Numbered from the stretch's first letter, positions 36,436 to 45,410 are shown. The stretch is DNA of 64,000 nt from CALMEC01 sp964434425 (GCA_964434425.1 CAYSVH010000002.1:124001-188000); one strand, 5' to 3'. The notes: generated by a model from the letters alone, not told the origin. Numbers and translations are program-made.

Positions 36436-36793
36436 CGGGGTTCAGGGCCCGCGACGCGGGTGTCCCTGAGCGGGGAGTCCTTCGATGGCATGGCGGGCGG
36501 GACACCGCCCGGACGCGGCGGCGGAAGGCGCCCATGCCGGGAGCGTGGACGCCGGCGACGAGGCCGCGGACCGTTCGCTCATCGTATCCGCGATCTCATG
36601 CGGGCGCGGGTTGCCGCCGCCGGACCGCACGAGGACATCTCGCTCAGGGACACCCCCTCACGAGATGAGTGGTGCCACGGAGATCGTGGCATGCGTGTGC
36701 CCGAGGGCGCATCCGCGCGACGGATCCACCCGCCCACCCCAGGCCAGCCGCCGGTGACGCACTCCACATCCACGCGTCTGTGGCACTGCTCAT
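36436..36793. other. Gene-free stretch with dispersed-repeat copies
   Basis: About 360 bp with no convincing coding frame. It holds a copy of the TCCACCCGCCCACCCCAG module (36725-36742) and, directly after, the 24-bp element CCGGTGACGC...CCACATCCACG (36751-36774). Confidence 0.5.
36751..36774 (+). repeat. 24-bp dispersed element, copy 1
   Basis: CCGGTGACGCACTCCACATC plus CACG. Near-identical copies are at 51401-51424 and 55673-55696, each in a gap beside a polysaccharide or envelope gene. Confidence 0.6.
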
Positions 36794-37687
36794 CTAGGGG
36801 AGGAGGCCGGCCGTCTGCAGGGTCACGCGGGCGACGTCGACGCTCGGCTGGTTGTTGACCTCAACACGTGCCCGCGCCGAGCGCAGCTGGTCGGTCGTGT
36901 AGCGCGCCCCGACGGCCGTGAGAGTGGGGGCGAGGCTCGCGGGCGCGGTGGCCAGGTAGGCGGCGGACCCGACGGTCACCGGCCGGGCCGGCGTACCCGC
37001 CAGGCGGCGGGTGGGGTCCTTGAGCGCGAGGAAGGCCGCTCCCGCGACCCGCGGCTCCGCACCGGTTGCCATGACGCAGTGCACCCTGCCGCGGCGCAGA
37101 AGGGTGAAGCGCGCGTCACCGTTCGCCACGACGACGCGGCGGAACTGGGCGCGCAGCGCGACCAGCCCGTCCGCCCGGATCACGTGGGGCGCCGTGACGC
37201 CGAGGACCACGTTCTTCGAGACCCTGCCCAGGCGATCGAGACGGCCGATCCCGAAGCGCTTCATCGCTGCGCGCGAGCAGACCACGTTGGGCGCGTCGTC
37301 GGCGGGCGAGAAGGCGACCACCGCCTGACCCCGGGCGGCCAGAGGAGCGGTGAGCGCGGCATGAAGGCGCGTGGGCCGACGCTCCACGGGCCGGGAGAGC
37401 ACACGGCGAAGGAGGGTGGACGTGTCGGTCACGTACAGGTCGACCTCACCCGCCCGCAGCGCGGCGTCCGCCGTGAACGGATCGGCGTAACCGGTGCGCG
37501 TGACGGTGTAGCCCTGCGCGGTGAGCGCGAGCGCGTTGCCGTCGGCCACGATGCGCGATGCGGGCGTGCCGATGTCGCCGATCGCGACGGTGGCCCCGGC
37601 ACCCAGGGCGCTCGGCGCGCCGGCCAGCACCGCGGCACCGGCGAACAGGGCGATCCGGCGCGACGTCCGGCCCGCGGCGCTAGACAA
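36794..37687 (-). CDS. OpuAC/ProX-like solute-binding protein without transporter
   Basis: 297 residues with a signal-like N-terminus (RRIALFAGAAVLAGAPSALGA). VAIGDIGTPASRIVADGNAL, ADAALRAGEVDLYVTDTSTLL and the later VVAFSPADDAPNVVCSR align with quaternary-amine (OpuAC) binding proteins. No ABC permease or ATPase is near. TTG 37687 overlaps the stop of the L,D-transpeptidase gene, which decides the start and couples the two. It may be a wall-associated binding protein rather than part of an uptake system. Confidence 0.7.
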   Translation of the reverse strand: MSSAAGRTSRRIALFAGAAVLAGAPSALGAGATVAIGDIGTPASRIVADGNALALTAQGYTVTRTGYADPFTADAALRAGEVDLYVTDTSTLLRRVLSRPVERRPTRLHAALTAPLAARGQAVVAFSPADDAPNVVCSRAAMKRFGIGRLDRLGRVSKNVVLGVTAPHVIRADGLVALRAQFRRVVVANGDARFTLLRRGRVHCVMATGAEPRVAGAAFLALKDPTRRLAGTPARPVTVGSAAYLATAPASLAPTLTAVGARYTTDQLRSARARVEVNNQPSVDVARVTLQTAGLLP

Positions 37688-38729
37688 CGGACACCGGCGT
37701 GCCGAAGGACGCGAAGTGGTAGACGCCCGCGGCCTCGGGACGACCGACCCGGACACAGCCGGCCGAGGCCGGATAGGACGGAACCTCGGGGTACTGGTGA
37801 AAGGCGATGCCCCCGACGAAATAGCTGGCCCACGGCAACCACGTGCTGAAGGGGTACGACCAGGACATGCGTTCCTTCCGGAAGACGCTGAAGTTGCCGG
37901 CCGGGGTGCGGCCACCGCGACCGGTGGAGACGTGGACGGCACGCTTCACCTGGTTGGCCTCGATCATGAGGAGCACGCCCCTGTTGCGGCTCACCTCGAT
38001 GCGCCGGCCGGCGGTGAGCCGACGGGGGACCGGAACGCGCGCGCGGTTGAGCGCCCGCCGCGTCTGAAGCGTGGCCGCGCCGGTCTTGGGCAGGCCCTCC
38101 CACCCCTGGAACGCGAGGAGCGCCTGGGACGTACGGTAGTCGATACGGCCGTTGACGTGCCCCGCCGGGAGGTACCGGAGCTGGACGAGCCGCTGTTGCA
38201 CCTGCCGGGCGTCGACCGGGACCGGGCCGATGATCTCGAAGCGCGGCACCGAGGAATGGTCGAGAAGTCCGTCGGGGTCCGCGGTCGGTGCCGGGGCCGG
38301 CTCATCGCCGACCAGGATCCGGACGGCCGAGACCCGCCTGCTGGCGAGCATCGTGTACACGACCTGGGACAGGCGCAGCTGGACGGCGGGGCCGTTGCCG
38401 CCCGTGGCGAACGCCGGCGTGACCCGCACCTCGGCGACGCGTCCGCGTACGGTCACGCCCCGGATCAGCGAGCCCCGGGGAACGGCCGACCTGATGCCGT
38501 CCTTACGCTCCGCCACGGTCGGTCCCGCGGCCAGGAGGCGGGCGGCGTACGACTCGCGGTCGGCCGCGGCCGGGAGCGGCCGCTGGACGATCTGCAGCCG
38601 GTCACCGCGCGTCATGTAGACGTCGACGGTGGCCGCCTGAGCGTGCGATACGGCGGCGCCGAAGAGGCTCGCCAGGACCAGTGCCACGGCTCCGAGCAGG
38701 CGGCGGCTGAGACGGACCGGACAATTCAT
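37680..38729 (-). CDS. GerMN-PG-binding-YkuD L,D-transpeptidase
   Basis: 349 residues, three domains after a signal peptide. About 30-135 is a GerMN domain (AVPRGSLIRGVTVRGRVAEV, VVYTMLASRRVSAVRI). About 160-215 is a peptidoglycan-binding domain (QQRLVQLRYLPAGHVNG). About 230-349 is YkuD, with the catalytic His and Cys in AFHQYPEVPSYPASAGCVRV. L,D-transpeptidases make 3-3 cross-links or attach proteins to the wall. ATG 38729 gives the signal peptide. Confidence 0.87.
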   Translation of the reverse strand: MNCPVRLSRRLLGAVALVLASLFGAAVSHAQAATVDVYMTRGDRLQIVQRPLPAAADRESYAARLLAAGPTVAERKDGIRSAVPRGSLIRGVTVRGRVAEVRVTPAFATGGNGPAVQLRLSQVVYTMLASRRVSAVRILVGDEPAPAPTADPDGLLDHSSVPRFEIIGPVPVDARQVQQRLVQLRYLPAGHVNGRIDYRTSQALLAFQGWEGLPKTGAATLQTRRALNRARVPVPRRLTAGRRIEVSRNRGVLLMIEANQVKRAVHVSTGRGGRTPAGNFSVFRKERMSWSYPFSTWLPWASYFVGGIAFHQYPEVPSYPASAGCVRVGRPEAAGVYHFASFGTPVSVV

Positions 38730-38739
38730 TCCCGGCACG

Positions 38740-39720
38740 CTACAACACCGGGTCCCGCCGGTCGGACGGCGTCCCGCCGACGACACGGGCGATGCGGGCC
38801 TCGACCTCGTCGATGTCCCGACGAAGGTGATTCCGCTGGATCATCTCGCTCACGAGGCCGATGGTGAACAGCTGCACGCCGACCACGATGAGGAGAACGC
38901 CCAGCAGAAGCAGCGGCCGCTGACCGATGGGGTTGCCCAGGATCTTCTCGACCACGAGGTACGTCGACACGCCCAGGCCGGCGATGGTGAACAGGAGGCC
39001 CAGGCCACCGAAGAGGTGCATGGGCCGCCAGCGGAAGCGTCCGATGAACATGATCGTCAGGAGGTCCAGGAAGCCGCGCACGTACCGTTCGAGGCCGTAC
39101 TTCGAGCGGCCGAACCGCCGGGGCCGGTGGTTCACCGGACGCTCGACCACCTGAAAGCCGTCGGCCGCGGCCATGACCGGGATGTACCGGTAGAGGTCCC
39201 CCGAGATCGACAGGTTCTTCACGACCTCGGCACGGTAGCCCTTGAGGCCGCAGTTCAGATCGTGCAGGCGGAGCCCCGAGAACCGGGCGGTCACCCCGTT
39301 GAACACCTTGGACGCAACGCGCTTGGTGATGGGGTCGCGGCGATCCGCCTTCCACCCGCTGACCAGGTCCGCACCGCCCTCGAGGTCCGCGATGAGCGCG
39401 GGGATCTCGCCGGGGTCATCCTGGAGGTCGGCGTCCATGGTGACGACGACGTCGCCCGTCACGTGACGGAAGCCGGCCATGAGGGCCGCGCCCTTCCCGA
39501 AGTTGCGGCGCAGTACGACGACGGTGACCCGCGGATCGGCCTCCGCGAGACGGTTGAGGACACCAACGCTGCCGTCGCTCGACCCGTCGTCGACGAAGAC
39601 GACCTCGGACGCGAGGTCGAGCCCGTCGAGCACGGGGGTGAGCTCGTCCATGAGGGCATCGAGCGACTCGTGCTCGTTGTAGACGGGTATGACGACCGAG
39701 AGGAACCGGAACGCGCTCAT
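38740..39720 (-). CDS. GT2 polyprenyl-phosphate glycosyltransferase
   Basis: 326 residues. VVIPVYNEHESLDALM, VVFVDDGSSDGS and TMDADLQDDPGEIP (DxD) form the GT-A site; two C-terminal helices (about 232-256 and 265-290) anchor it. RYIPVMAAADGFQVVE and FGRSKYGLER fit the DPM1/GtrB/PgaC-like group that loads a sugar on undecaprenyl or polyprenyl phosphate. It may feed a lipid-linked donor to the GT-C-like proteins nearby. ATG 39720 starts just before the first motif. Confidence 0.88.
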   Translation of the reverse strand: MSAFRFLSVVIPVYNEHESLDALMDELTPVLDGLDLASEVVFVDDGSSDGSVGVLNRLAEADPRVTVVVLRRNFGKGAALMAGFRHVTGDVVVTMDADLQDDPGEIPALIADLEGGADLVSGWKADRRDPITKRVASKVFNGVTARFSGLRLHDLNCGLKGYRAEVVKNLSISGDLYRYIPVMAAADGFQVVERPVNHRPRRFGRSKYGLERYVRGFLDLLTIMFIGRFRWRPMHLFGGLGLLFTIAGLGVSTYLVVEKILGNPIGQRPLLLLGVLLIVVGVQLFTIGLVSEMIQRNHLRRDIDEVEARIARVVGGTPSDRRDPVL

Positions 39721-39757
39721 GGGCGCCCTGCGCGGGGGCGTGTCGGAACGGGAGATC

Positions 39758-40462
39758 TCACGCCTTTTTCTTCTTGCCCTTCTTCTTCTTTTTCTTCTTG
39801 AGGGCGACGACGATCGCGGCGGCCTCGTCGGTCTCGCGAAGCGCCTTCGCCCGCGCGACCGCGTCGTCCTCCGCGGATCCATCGGCGGCGGGCGACGTGG
39901 GCACCGCTGACGGGCCGGCACCGCCGACGAGGGCCACGACGGCGTCCGCGTCGGTCAGGCCGATGCCGAGCGCGCCGGCGAGGTCCGGGTGCGCGGCCGC
40001 GAACCATGAGAGCGCGAGGATCCGGAAGGCGACCGCGTCGGCGTCCGGCCCCAGGCTCTCGAGTGCTCCCCGCAGGGCGTCGACCTGCGGATGCCCGACG
40101 TCACCGCCGCCGTCGCGGTCGAGAAGCCGCACGGCGTCCGGACGCGCGCGCAGCAGGTCGACGAAGGAACGGGTGGTGTCGGCGATGAGCACGTCACCAA
40201 CGAGCTCGCCCGCGGCGGCCCGGACCTTGAGCGTCTCGCCGAACATCGTGAAGGTGGCCGCGGCACGGCGCACGACCTCCCCGTACAGGTTCCTCTTGGT
40301 CCCGAAGAAATAGCCGGGCGTACCACGCGAGACGCCCGCGCCCGCGCCGATATCGGCCATGGTGACGGCGTCGAAACCACGCTCCGCGAAGAGGCGCTCC
40401 GCCGCGTCGAGGATGTGAGCGCGTGATCTGTCGGCATCACGCTGCCGAGGTTCGTCGGTCAT
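39758..40462 (-). CDS. TetR-family regulator with lysine-rich tail
   Basis: 234 residues. The N-terminal HTH is clear: AHILDAAERLFAERGFDAVTMADIGAGAGVSRG then TPGYFFGTKRNLYGEVV. The ligand domain follows. The last 14 residues are nearly all Lys (KKKKKKKGKKKKA), an unusual end for TetR that could add non-specific DNA or membrane binding. The T-rich strand in the DNA (39768-39800) is compositionally unlike the rest. The target is unknown; the adjacent genes are candidates. Confidence 0.87.
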   Translation of the reverse strand: MTDEPRQRDADRSRAHILDAAERLFAERGFDAVTMADIGAGAGVSRGTPGYFFGTKRNLYGEVVRRAAATFTMFGETLKVRAAAGELVGDVLIADTTRSFVDLLRARPDAVRLLDRDGGGDVGHPQVDALRGALESLGPDADAVAFRILALSWFAAAHPDLAGALGIGLTDADAVVALVGGAGPSAVPTSPAADGSAEDDAVARAKALRETDEAAAIVVALKKKKKKKGKKKKA

Positions 40463-40498
40463 GTCGGCTCCTTCCGCATCGCTTGCCCCACGACAAGT

Positions 40499-42208
40499 CT
40501 ACGTTGTACGGCCGAGATGCCTGCGCCACCGGCGCCCCACGAGCCCCTTGCGTGCCCGGAAGAGCACCAGGCTGCCGAGCGAGACGACGCACACGCCGAC
40601 CAGGACGAGCAGCACCGGCCCCAGGAATCCGCGGGCTCCGCTCATCGAGGTCTGCAGCAGATACCAGAGCGTGAACCACACGTCGCGGTCGATGGCGCGG
40701 GACACCGCCATGACCACCGCGACCGGGGCCGCCAGCGCGACGGCGGCGAGCGCCACGAGCTGCCAGCGGCGGGGGACGACGGTGGCGGCGAGCGCCGCGT
40801 GCGCCGCCGGGAGGATGAGAACCAGGGTGTAGGGCGACTTCCACCACGCGACCAGGACGATCACCGACAGCCAGAGGAGCGCCGCGGCCGCCTCTGCGGG
40901 TGGATTGGCCCCCGCCGCGTGGAGCCGCCCCCGTATCGCGATGCCGACGGCCGCGGCGGTGAACACCACGAGGAGGAGGGCGAGGCCGTCGCTCAGGGTG
41001 AAGGGCATGTCCGCGGGAAGGGGCGGGCGTCCCACCACCGGTTCGACGAGGACCCCCGCCAGGGCGAGGAGATGTCCCAGCAGGAGGGCCGCGAGCGGGG
41101 GGACGCACTTCCATCCGACGGCGCGGAGCCCGGTCGAGACCCGGACGCGGGCCCGGCGGATGCGCGCGGCCGCGTCGAGGGCCATCACGAACAGAGGGAG
41201 CGCAAGGAGAAGAAGGGCGAGGCGGGCCACGGACGGACGGAGGATGCGGCCGGCATACGCGAACGACGCATCGGGGGTGCGTGCGCGTTCGCGGACGTCC
41301 AGCCGCCCGATGAGGTTGAGGGCGGCTTCACCGACCAGCCGGAGGCGCTCACTCGACGCAGGCGCCCTCATGCCGGCGGGAAGCGGCCCCTCCGGGCGCG
41401 ACGACAGCGTGACGGCGGGGACGCGCTGATCGATCGCCGCACGCTGGGCGCCGCGCGTCTCGGGGACGGCCATGGCGATGAGCTGGGCGGCGAGGGACGG
41501 AGCGGTGTTGGGCAGCCCGCCCGCGTCGCGGATGGACTGCTCGGCCGCCTGCCGCAGCCCGAGCACCTGACGGTGCGCGCCCCCGGACCAGACGTACATC
41601 TGGGTCCCGGCGTCGCCACCGACGGCGTCGAGCACGACCATCCCCGCGATGCGGTTCGTGTCGACGGTGTTCAGGTACCAGCGCAGTCCGGCGTTGCCGA
41701 GCGTGTCCCCGTCCACGGACAGGAAGATGATGGTGTGGTGGTACTGGCCCTGCGCCGCCACGCGGGCGAGCTCGATGAGAACGGCGGAGGCGTTCGCGTT
41801 CCCCGCCACCTGACGGGGCGCGTCGCGGGGGGCGACCACGACGATGTTGCGGGCCGACTGGGTCGGCGCGGTCGGCCCCACGGTGTACATGACGTTGGTG
41901 ATGGGGACCTGCACCCCCTGCACGCGCACCCGCGCCTGCTGCACGGCGACGAGCCGGTGCCCCTCCGGGAGCTCGGCCATCTGATCCTGCATCCACTTCG
42001 CACCGGCCTCGGCGGACTCGGTGCCGGGCACCCTCAGCGGGGCGACCGCGGTGAGGTCCTCCGCCTGTGCCCGGGCCTCCTGCCCGGCGAACACCCCGAC
42101 CGACTCCGGAGCGATGAGCTCATCCTGCGGTTGCAGGGTGAGGAACGCGACCAGAAGGGCGATCGTCGCGATGAACCACGCTTGGAAATAGAGTCGGCCG
42201 TTGAGCAT
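40499..42208 (-). CDS. M28-like membrane protein lacking zinc ligands
   Basis: 569 residues. One N-terminal helix, an outside domain of M28 peptidase fold (about 50-300), then seven or eight helices. In active M28 enzymes the metal sites read H-x-D, D-N and D-G-E-E. Here they read VVVAPRDAP, GNANASAVLIELA and LSVDGDTLGNAGLRWYL, so the His, Asp and Glu ligands are replaced. The architecture resembles GAA1/GPI-transamidase-like or membrane M28 proteins. Probably a scaffolding or binding protein. Divergent from otsA. Confidence 0.75.
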   Translation of the reverse strand: MLNGRLYFQAWFIATIALLVAFLTLQPQDELIAPESVGVFAGQEARAQAEDLTAVAPLRVPGTESAEAGAKWMQDQMAELPEGHRLVAVQQARVRVQGVQVPITNVMYTVGPTAPTQSARNIVVVAPRDAPRQVAGNANASAVLIELARVAAQGQYHHTIIFLSVDGDTLGNAGLRWYLNTVDTNRIAGMVVLDAVGGDAGTQMYVWSGGAHRQVLGLRQAAEQSIRDAGGLPNTAPSLAAQLIAMAVPETRGAQRAAIDQRVPAVTLSSRPEGPLPAGMRAPASSERLRLVGEAALNLIGRLDVRERARTPDASFAYAGRILRPSVARLALLLLALPLFVMALDAAARIRRARVRVSTGLRAVGWKCVPPLAALLLGHLLALAGVLVEPVVGRPPLPADMPFTLSDGLALLLVVFTAAAVGIAIRGRLHAAGANPPAEAAAALLWLSVIVLVAWWKSPYTLVLILPAAHAALAATVVPRRWQLVALAAVALAAPVAVVMAVSRAIDRDVWFTLWYLLQTSMSGARGFLGPVLLVLVGVCVVSLGSLVLFRARKGLVGRRWRRHLGRTT

Positions 42209-42303
42209 GCGGGAGTGCGCACCGTCGGTGCGGTCACCTTCGTATCACACCGCCTCGGTGGCGGCATGCCCCGCCGCGCCGGTGAAGGCATCCGCGAACA
42301 GGT

Positions 42304-43791
42304 ATGAATAGGTGCGTGGACGGCGACCTCATCCTCGTGTCCAACCGCGGCCCGATCACCTGGCGGCGACCGGATGACGAACGGACGTTCGAACACGGCG
42401 GCGGCGGTCTCGCGTCGGCGTTGACCGGCCTGCTCGACCACGAGCCCGCCCTGTGGATCTCGGCGGCGCTGAGCGACGAGGACGAGCGGGTCGCCGACGA
42501 GGCCGACGGCGGGTCGTTCCCGATCCCCGACATCGGCGTGCAGACGCGGGGCCGGTTCGTGGTGATCGACCCCGAGACCTACCACCGGTACTACAACATC
42601 GTGGCGAACCCGATCCTCTGGTTCACCCAGCACTACCTGTGGGACCTCTCCAACGCGCCGGACATCCGCCGGAGCGAACTGGACGCGTGGGACGCCGGCT
42701 ACGTGGCCGCCAACCGGCTCTTCGCCGAGGCTGTGATCGACGAGGTCGCGGACCGCCCGAACAGCCTGGTGATGATGCACGACTACCACCTCTACCTGAC
42801 GCCCCAGGTGATCCGCGGAGCCTCCCCGGACACCTTCCTCCACTTCTTCGTGCACATCCCGTGGCCCCAGCCGGACGCCTGGCGGGTCCTGCCGCCACAT
42901 ATCCGCGAGTCCATCCTGCGCGGACTCCTCGCCTGCGACATCGTCGCCTTCCACACCGACCGTTACGCGCGGAACTTCCTGCGCTCCGTCCAGGAGCTCC
43001 TGGACGTACCGGTCGACGAGCGCCGCCGGCTGATCCGGTGGGACGGTCGCGAGATCTGGGTGCGGTCGTACCCCATCTCCATCAACGCGAACCGGTTCCG
43101 CGCACTCGCCAAGACGGCGGATGTCGCGGCCGAGGAGGAGATGCTCCTGCGCCGCCGGCGCGAGTTCCTCGTCTGCCGCATCGACCGTGCGGACCTGTCG
43201 AAGAACGTCCTGCGCGGCTTCAAGGCGTTCGACCGGTTCCTCGACCTGCACCCCGAGTTCGCCGAGCGCATCACGTTCATCGCCATGCTCCAGCCGACGC
43301 GTGAGGACGTCGACGAGTACGTCGAGTACAAGGAGGCCATCCAGAGGCTTGTCAGCCACATCAACACGAAGCACGGCAACACCGACTGGATGCCCATCTC
43401 GCTGCGGTTCGAGAGCAACATGGCCCGTGCCTGCGCCATCTACAAGCAGTACGATGTGATCATGGTGAACGCGGTGTTCGACGGGATGAACCTCGTGGCG
43501 AAGGAGGCCCCCAGCGTCAACGAACGCGACGGCGTGGTGATCCTCTCGGAGAACACCGGTGCCCACGAGGAACTCGGTTCGTTCTGCCTCACCGTGAACC
43601 CGTTCGACATCGAGGCCCAGGCGAACGCCCTCTTCGAGGCGCTGACCATGGAGCCCGAGACGCGCCGCAGCCGCGCCGAGCACATCCGGCAGGTCGTCAA
43701 CGAGAACGACGTGTCCAAGTGGCTCGATGCCCAGCGCACGGACATCGACCGCAAGATCCAGGCGACCGGACGCGACGACACGGCGTACTGA
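42304..43791 (+). CDS. otsA: Trehalose-6-phosphate synthase
   Basis: 495 residues of GT20. ILVSNRGPITWRR, the HGGGGLASAL loop, WTQHYLWDLS-like region, HDYHLYLTPQVIR, HIPWPQPDAWRVLP, RIDRADLSKNVLRGF and the C-terminal ENTGAHEELG site all match OtsA. It makes trehalose 6-phosphate from UDP-glucose and glucose 6-phosphate, in the cytoplasm. No otsB phosphatase is adjacent; the HAD gene at 15501 is a weak candidate. Confidence 0.92.
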   Translation: MNRCVDGDLILVSNRGPITWRRPDDERTFEHGGGGLASALTGLLDHEPALWISAALSDEDERVADEADGGSFPIPDIGVQTRGRFVVIDPETYHRYYNIVANPILWFTQHYLWDLSNAPDIRRSELDAWDAGYVAANRLFAEAVIDEVADRPNSLVMMHDYHLYLTPQVIRGASPDTFLHFFVHIPWPQPDAWRVLPPHIRESILRGLLACDIVAFHTDRYARNFLRSVQELLDVPVDERRRLIRWDGREIWVRSYPISINANRFRALAKTADVAAEEEMLLRRRREFLVCRIDRADLSKNVLRGFKAFDRFLDLHPEFAERITFIAMLQPTREDVDEYVEYKEAIQRLVSHINTKHGNTDWMPISLRFESNMARACAIYKQYDVIMVNAVFDGMNLVAKEAPSVNERDGVVILSENTGAHEELGSFCLTVNPFDIEAQANALFEALTMEPETRRSRAEHIRQVVNENDVSKWLDAQRTDIDRKIQATGRDDTAY

Positions 43792-43822
43792 CGGACCGTT
43801 CACGACCGCTGCGGGAGAACGC

Positions 43823-43857
43823 CCCCGGACCGCGCCACACGACGCCTCGGTCCGGGG
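43823..43857 (+). terminator. Hairpin after otsA
   Basis: CCCCGGACCG (43823-43832) and CGGTCCGGGG (43848-43857) are exact reverse complements, 32 bp after the otsA stop. Confidence 0.6.
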
Positions 43858-43945
43858 TCGATCCGGAGGCGATGCCCCGGAACATGATTCCCGGCAGCAG
43901 CGGGACTCTTTGCCCGAACCTAACGATCCCCGCGTCGGTTCGCTC

Positions 43946-43951
43946 TACACT
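43946..43951 (+). promoter_or_regulatory. Possible -10 for the lipoprotein gene
   Basis: TACACT, 47 bp before the TTG at 43998. The -35 is not clear. Confidence 0.3.
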
Positions 43952-43997
43952 GGGCCGCATTCCAGGTACACGCTCATCTTCATGAAGGAGAACCGTC

Positions 43998-44951
43998 TTG
44001 CGCCGACGCACCGCGCTTTTCGTCGCTCCCATCGCCGCGATTGCTCTGATCGGAGCGGGTTGCGGTGGCGGCGACTCCACCACCGGTACCTCCGGTAACC
44101 CGGCCTCGACCGGATCCGGCGGAAGCGACGATCCCGTCGCGATCCTGAACAGCATCAAGATCCCCGACACGCAGACCCAGCCCACGAAGATCGTCTTCAG
44201 GGCGAACGTGGGGCTCAAGGGAACGATCTCCGATCCGCAGGTCTCGGCCTTCCTCGGTGAGGGCCCCATCAGCATCGACCTCTCGGGCCCCGTCGACCCG
44301 TCCAAGCAAGCGGGTGAACTCGCGTTCGACCTGAAGGCCGGTAAGCTCGCCTTCACGGGCAACCTGCGCGTGCTCGACGGGAACACGAGCTACCTGCAGC
44401 TCAACGACAAGTGGTACGAGCTGCCGGCATCGAGCACCGGTTCGGCGCCGACCAACCCCGAGGACCTCAAGAAGGTCACCGACGCCCTCAAGTCGGTGAA
44501 CACCGGCGACCTCCTCACGAACCCGAAGCTCGAGGGGAGCGAGGACATCGAGGGTCAGCCCACCCACCACATCTCGGGTGACGTCGACACCGCCGGCCTC
44601 GTGAAGGCCGCGGCCGAGATCGCCAAGTCGCAGGGCGAGGGCCCCAGCGCCTCCGAGATCGCCGAGGCGGAACAGAAGCTCGGTCAGTACATCGAGAACG
44701 CCAAGGTCGACGTCTGGGTCGGCAAGGACGACCAGGAGATCAAGCGCCTTCAGATCAAGGGCGACTTCACGACCGACGCCGACATGAAGTCGCAGAGCGG
44801 TCTTGACGGAGCGGCCATCGACATCCTCATCCAGGCCACCCCGACCGACGCGCCGAACGTCGAGGCCCCGTCCGGAGCCCTTTCGGCACAGCAGCTCCAG
44901 CAGGACCTGGGCACGATCCTCCTCCAGGGAATGGGTAACGCCAACCCGTAG
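43998..44951 (+). CDS. Lipoprotein of LppX/LprG-like type
   Basis: 317 residues. The lipobox LIGAGCGGG follows a short Arg start, so Cys near 22 is lipidated. A Ser/Gly-rich linker leads to a domain in which GNLRVLDGNTSYLQLNDKWY and EGQPTHHISGDVDTAGLV resemble LppX/LprAFG proteins, which carry hydrophobic envelope lipids. TTG 43998 is the start, preceded by AAGGAG. It ends at a strong terminator. Confidence 0.82.
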   Translation: MRRRTALFVAPIAAIALIGAGCGGGDSTTGTSGNPASTGSGGSDDPVAILNSIKIPDTQTQPTKIVFRANVGLKGTISDPQVSAFLGEGPISIDLSGPVDPSKQAGELAFDLKAGKLAFTGNLRVLDGNTSYLQLNDKWYELPASSTGSAPTNPEDLKKVTDALKSVNTGDLLTNPKLEGSEDIEGQPTHHISGDVDTAGLVKAAAEIAKSQGEGPSASEIAEAEQKLGQYIENAKVDVWVGKDDQEIKRLQIKGDFTTDADMKSQSGLDGAAIDILIQATPTDAPNVEAPSGALSAQQLQQDLGTILLQGMGNANP

Positions 44952-44979
44952 GGATCGTCCGCGATACCACGCTGTATGG

Positions 44980-45004
44980 GTCGGGGCCGCTGAGCGGCCC
45001 CGAC
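44980..45004 (+). terminator. Strong hairpin terminator after the lipoprotein gene
   Basis: GTCGGGGCCGC and GCGGCCCCGAC pair perfectly (11 bp) around TGA, 28 bp after the stop codon. Confidence 0.78.
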
Positions 45005-45030
45005 GTCATTTCGGGAGTGGGCTGTCCACC

Positions 45031-45410
45031 CGCCCGCCCCGGCCAACCGCCAGTCCCGGGGCTACGCGCCGGTCCTCACGTGCTCGAGCCTCGGACTGCG
45101 TTCGGGGTTGCGCGTTCTTGTTGTTGGTTCTGGGGTGCGTACCGCCGGGACTGGCGGAGGGGCATCCTCCCGCCCGCCCCGGCCAACCGCCAGTCCCGGG
45201 GCTTCGCTCCGGGCCTCACGTGCTCGGGCCTCGGGTCGCGTTCGGGGTTGCGCGTTCTTGTTGTTGGTTCTGGGGTGCGTACCGCCGGGACTGGCGGGGG
45301 CATCCTCCCGCCCGCCCCGGCCAACCGCCAGTCCCGGGGCTACGCGCCGGTCCTCACGTGCTCGAGTGTCGGGTGCCGTCGGGGGTTACGCACTGGGTTG
45401 ATATTCCCTT
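45031..45410 (+). repeat. Tandem array of a 138-140-bp unit
   Basis: Units begin CGCCCGCCCCGGCCAACCGC at 45031, 45171 and 45309. Each contains GGGACTGGCGG / CCGCCAGTCCC (for example 45147-45157 with 45187-45197) and an inner hairpin module ending TCACGTG, and a conserved spacer GCGTTCTTGTTGTTGGTTC. The third unit passes into GGGTTACGCACTGGGTTGAT, the same ending as in the repeat at 22.6 kb. Confidence 0.85.
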
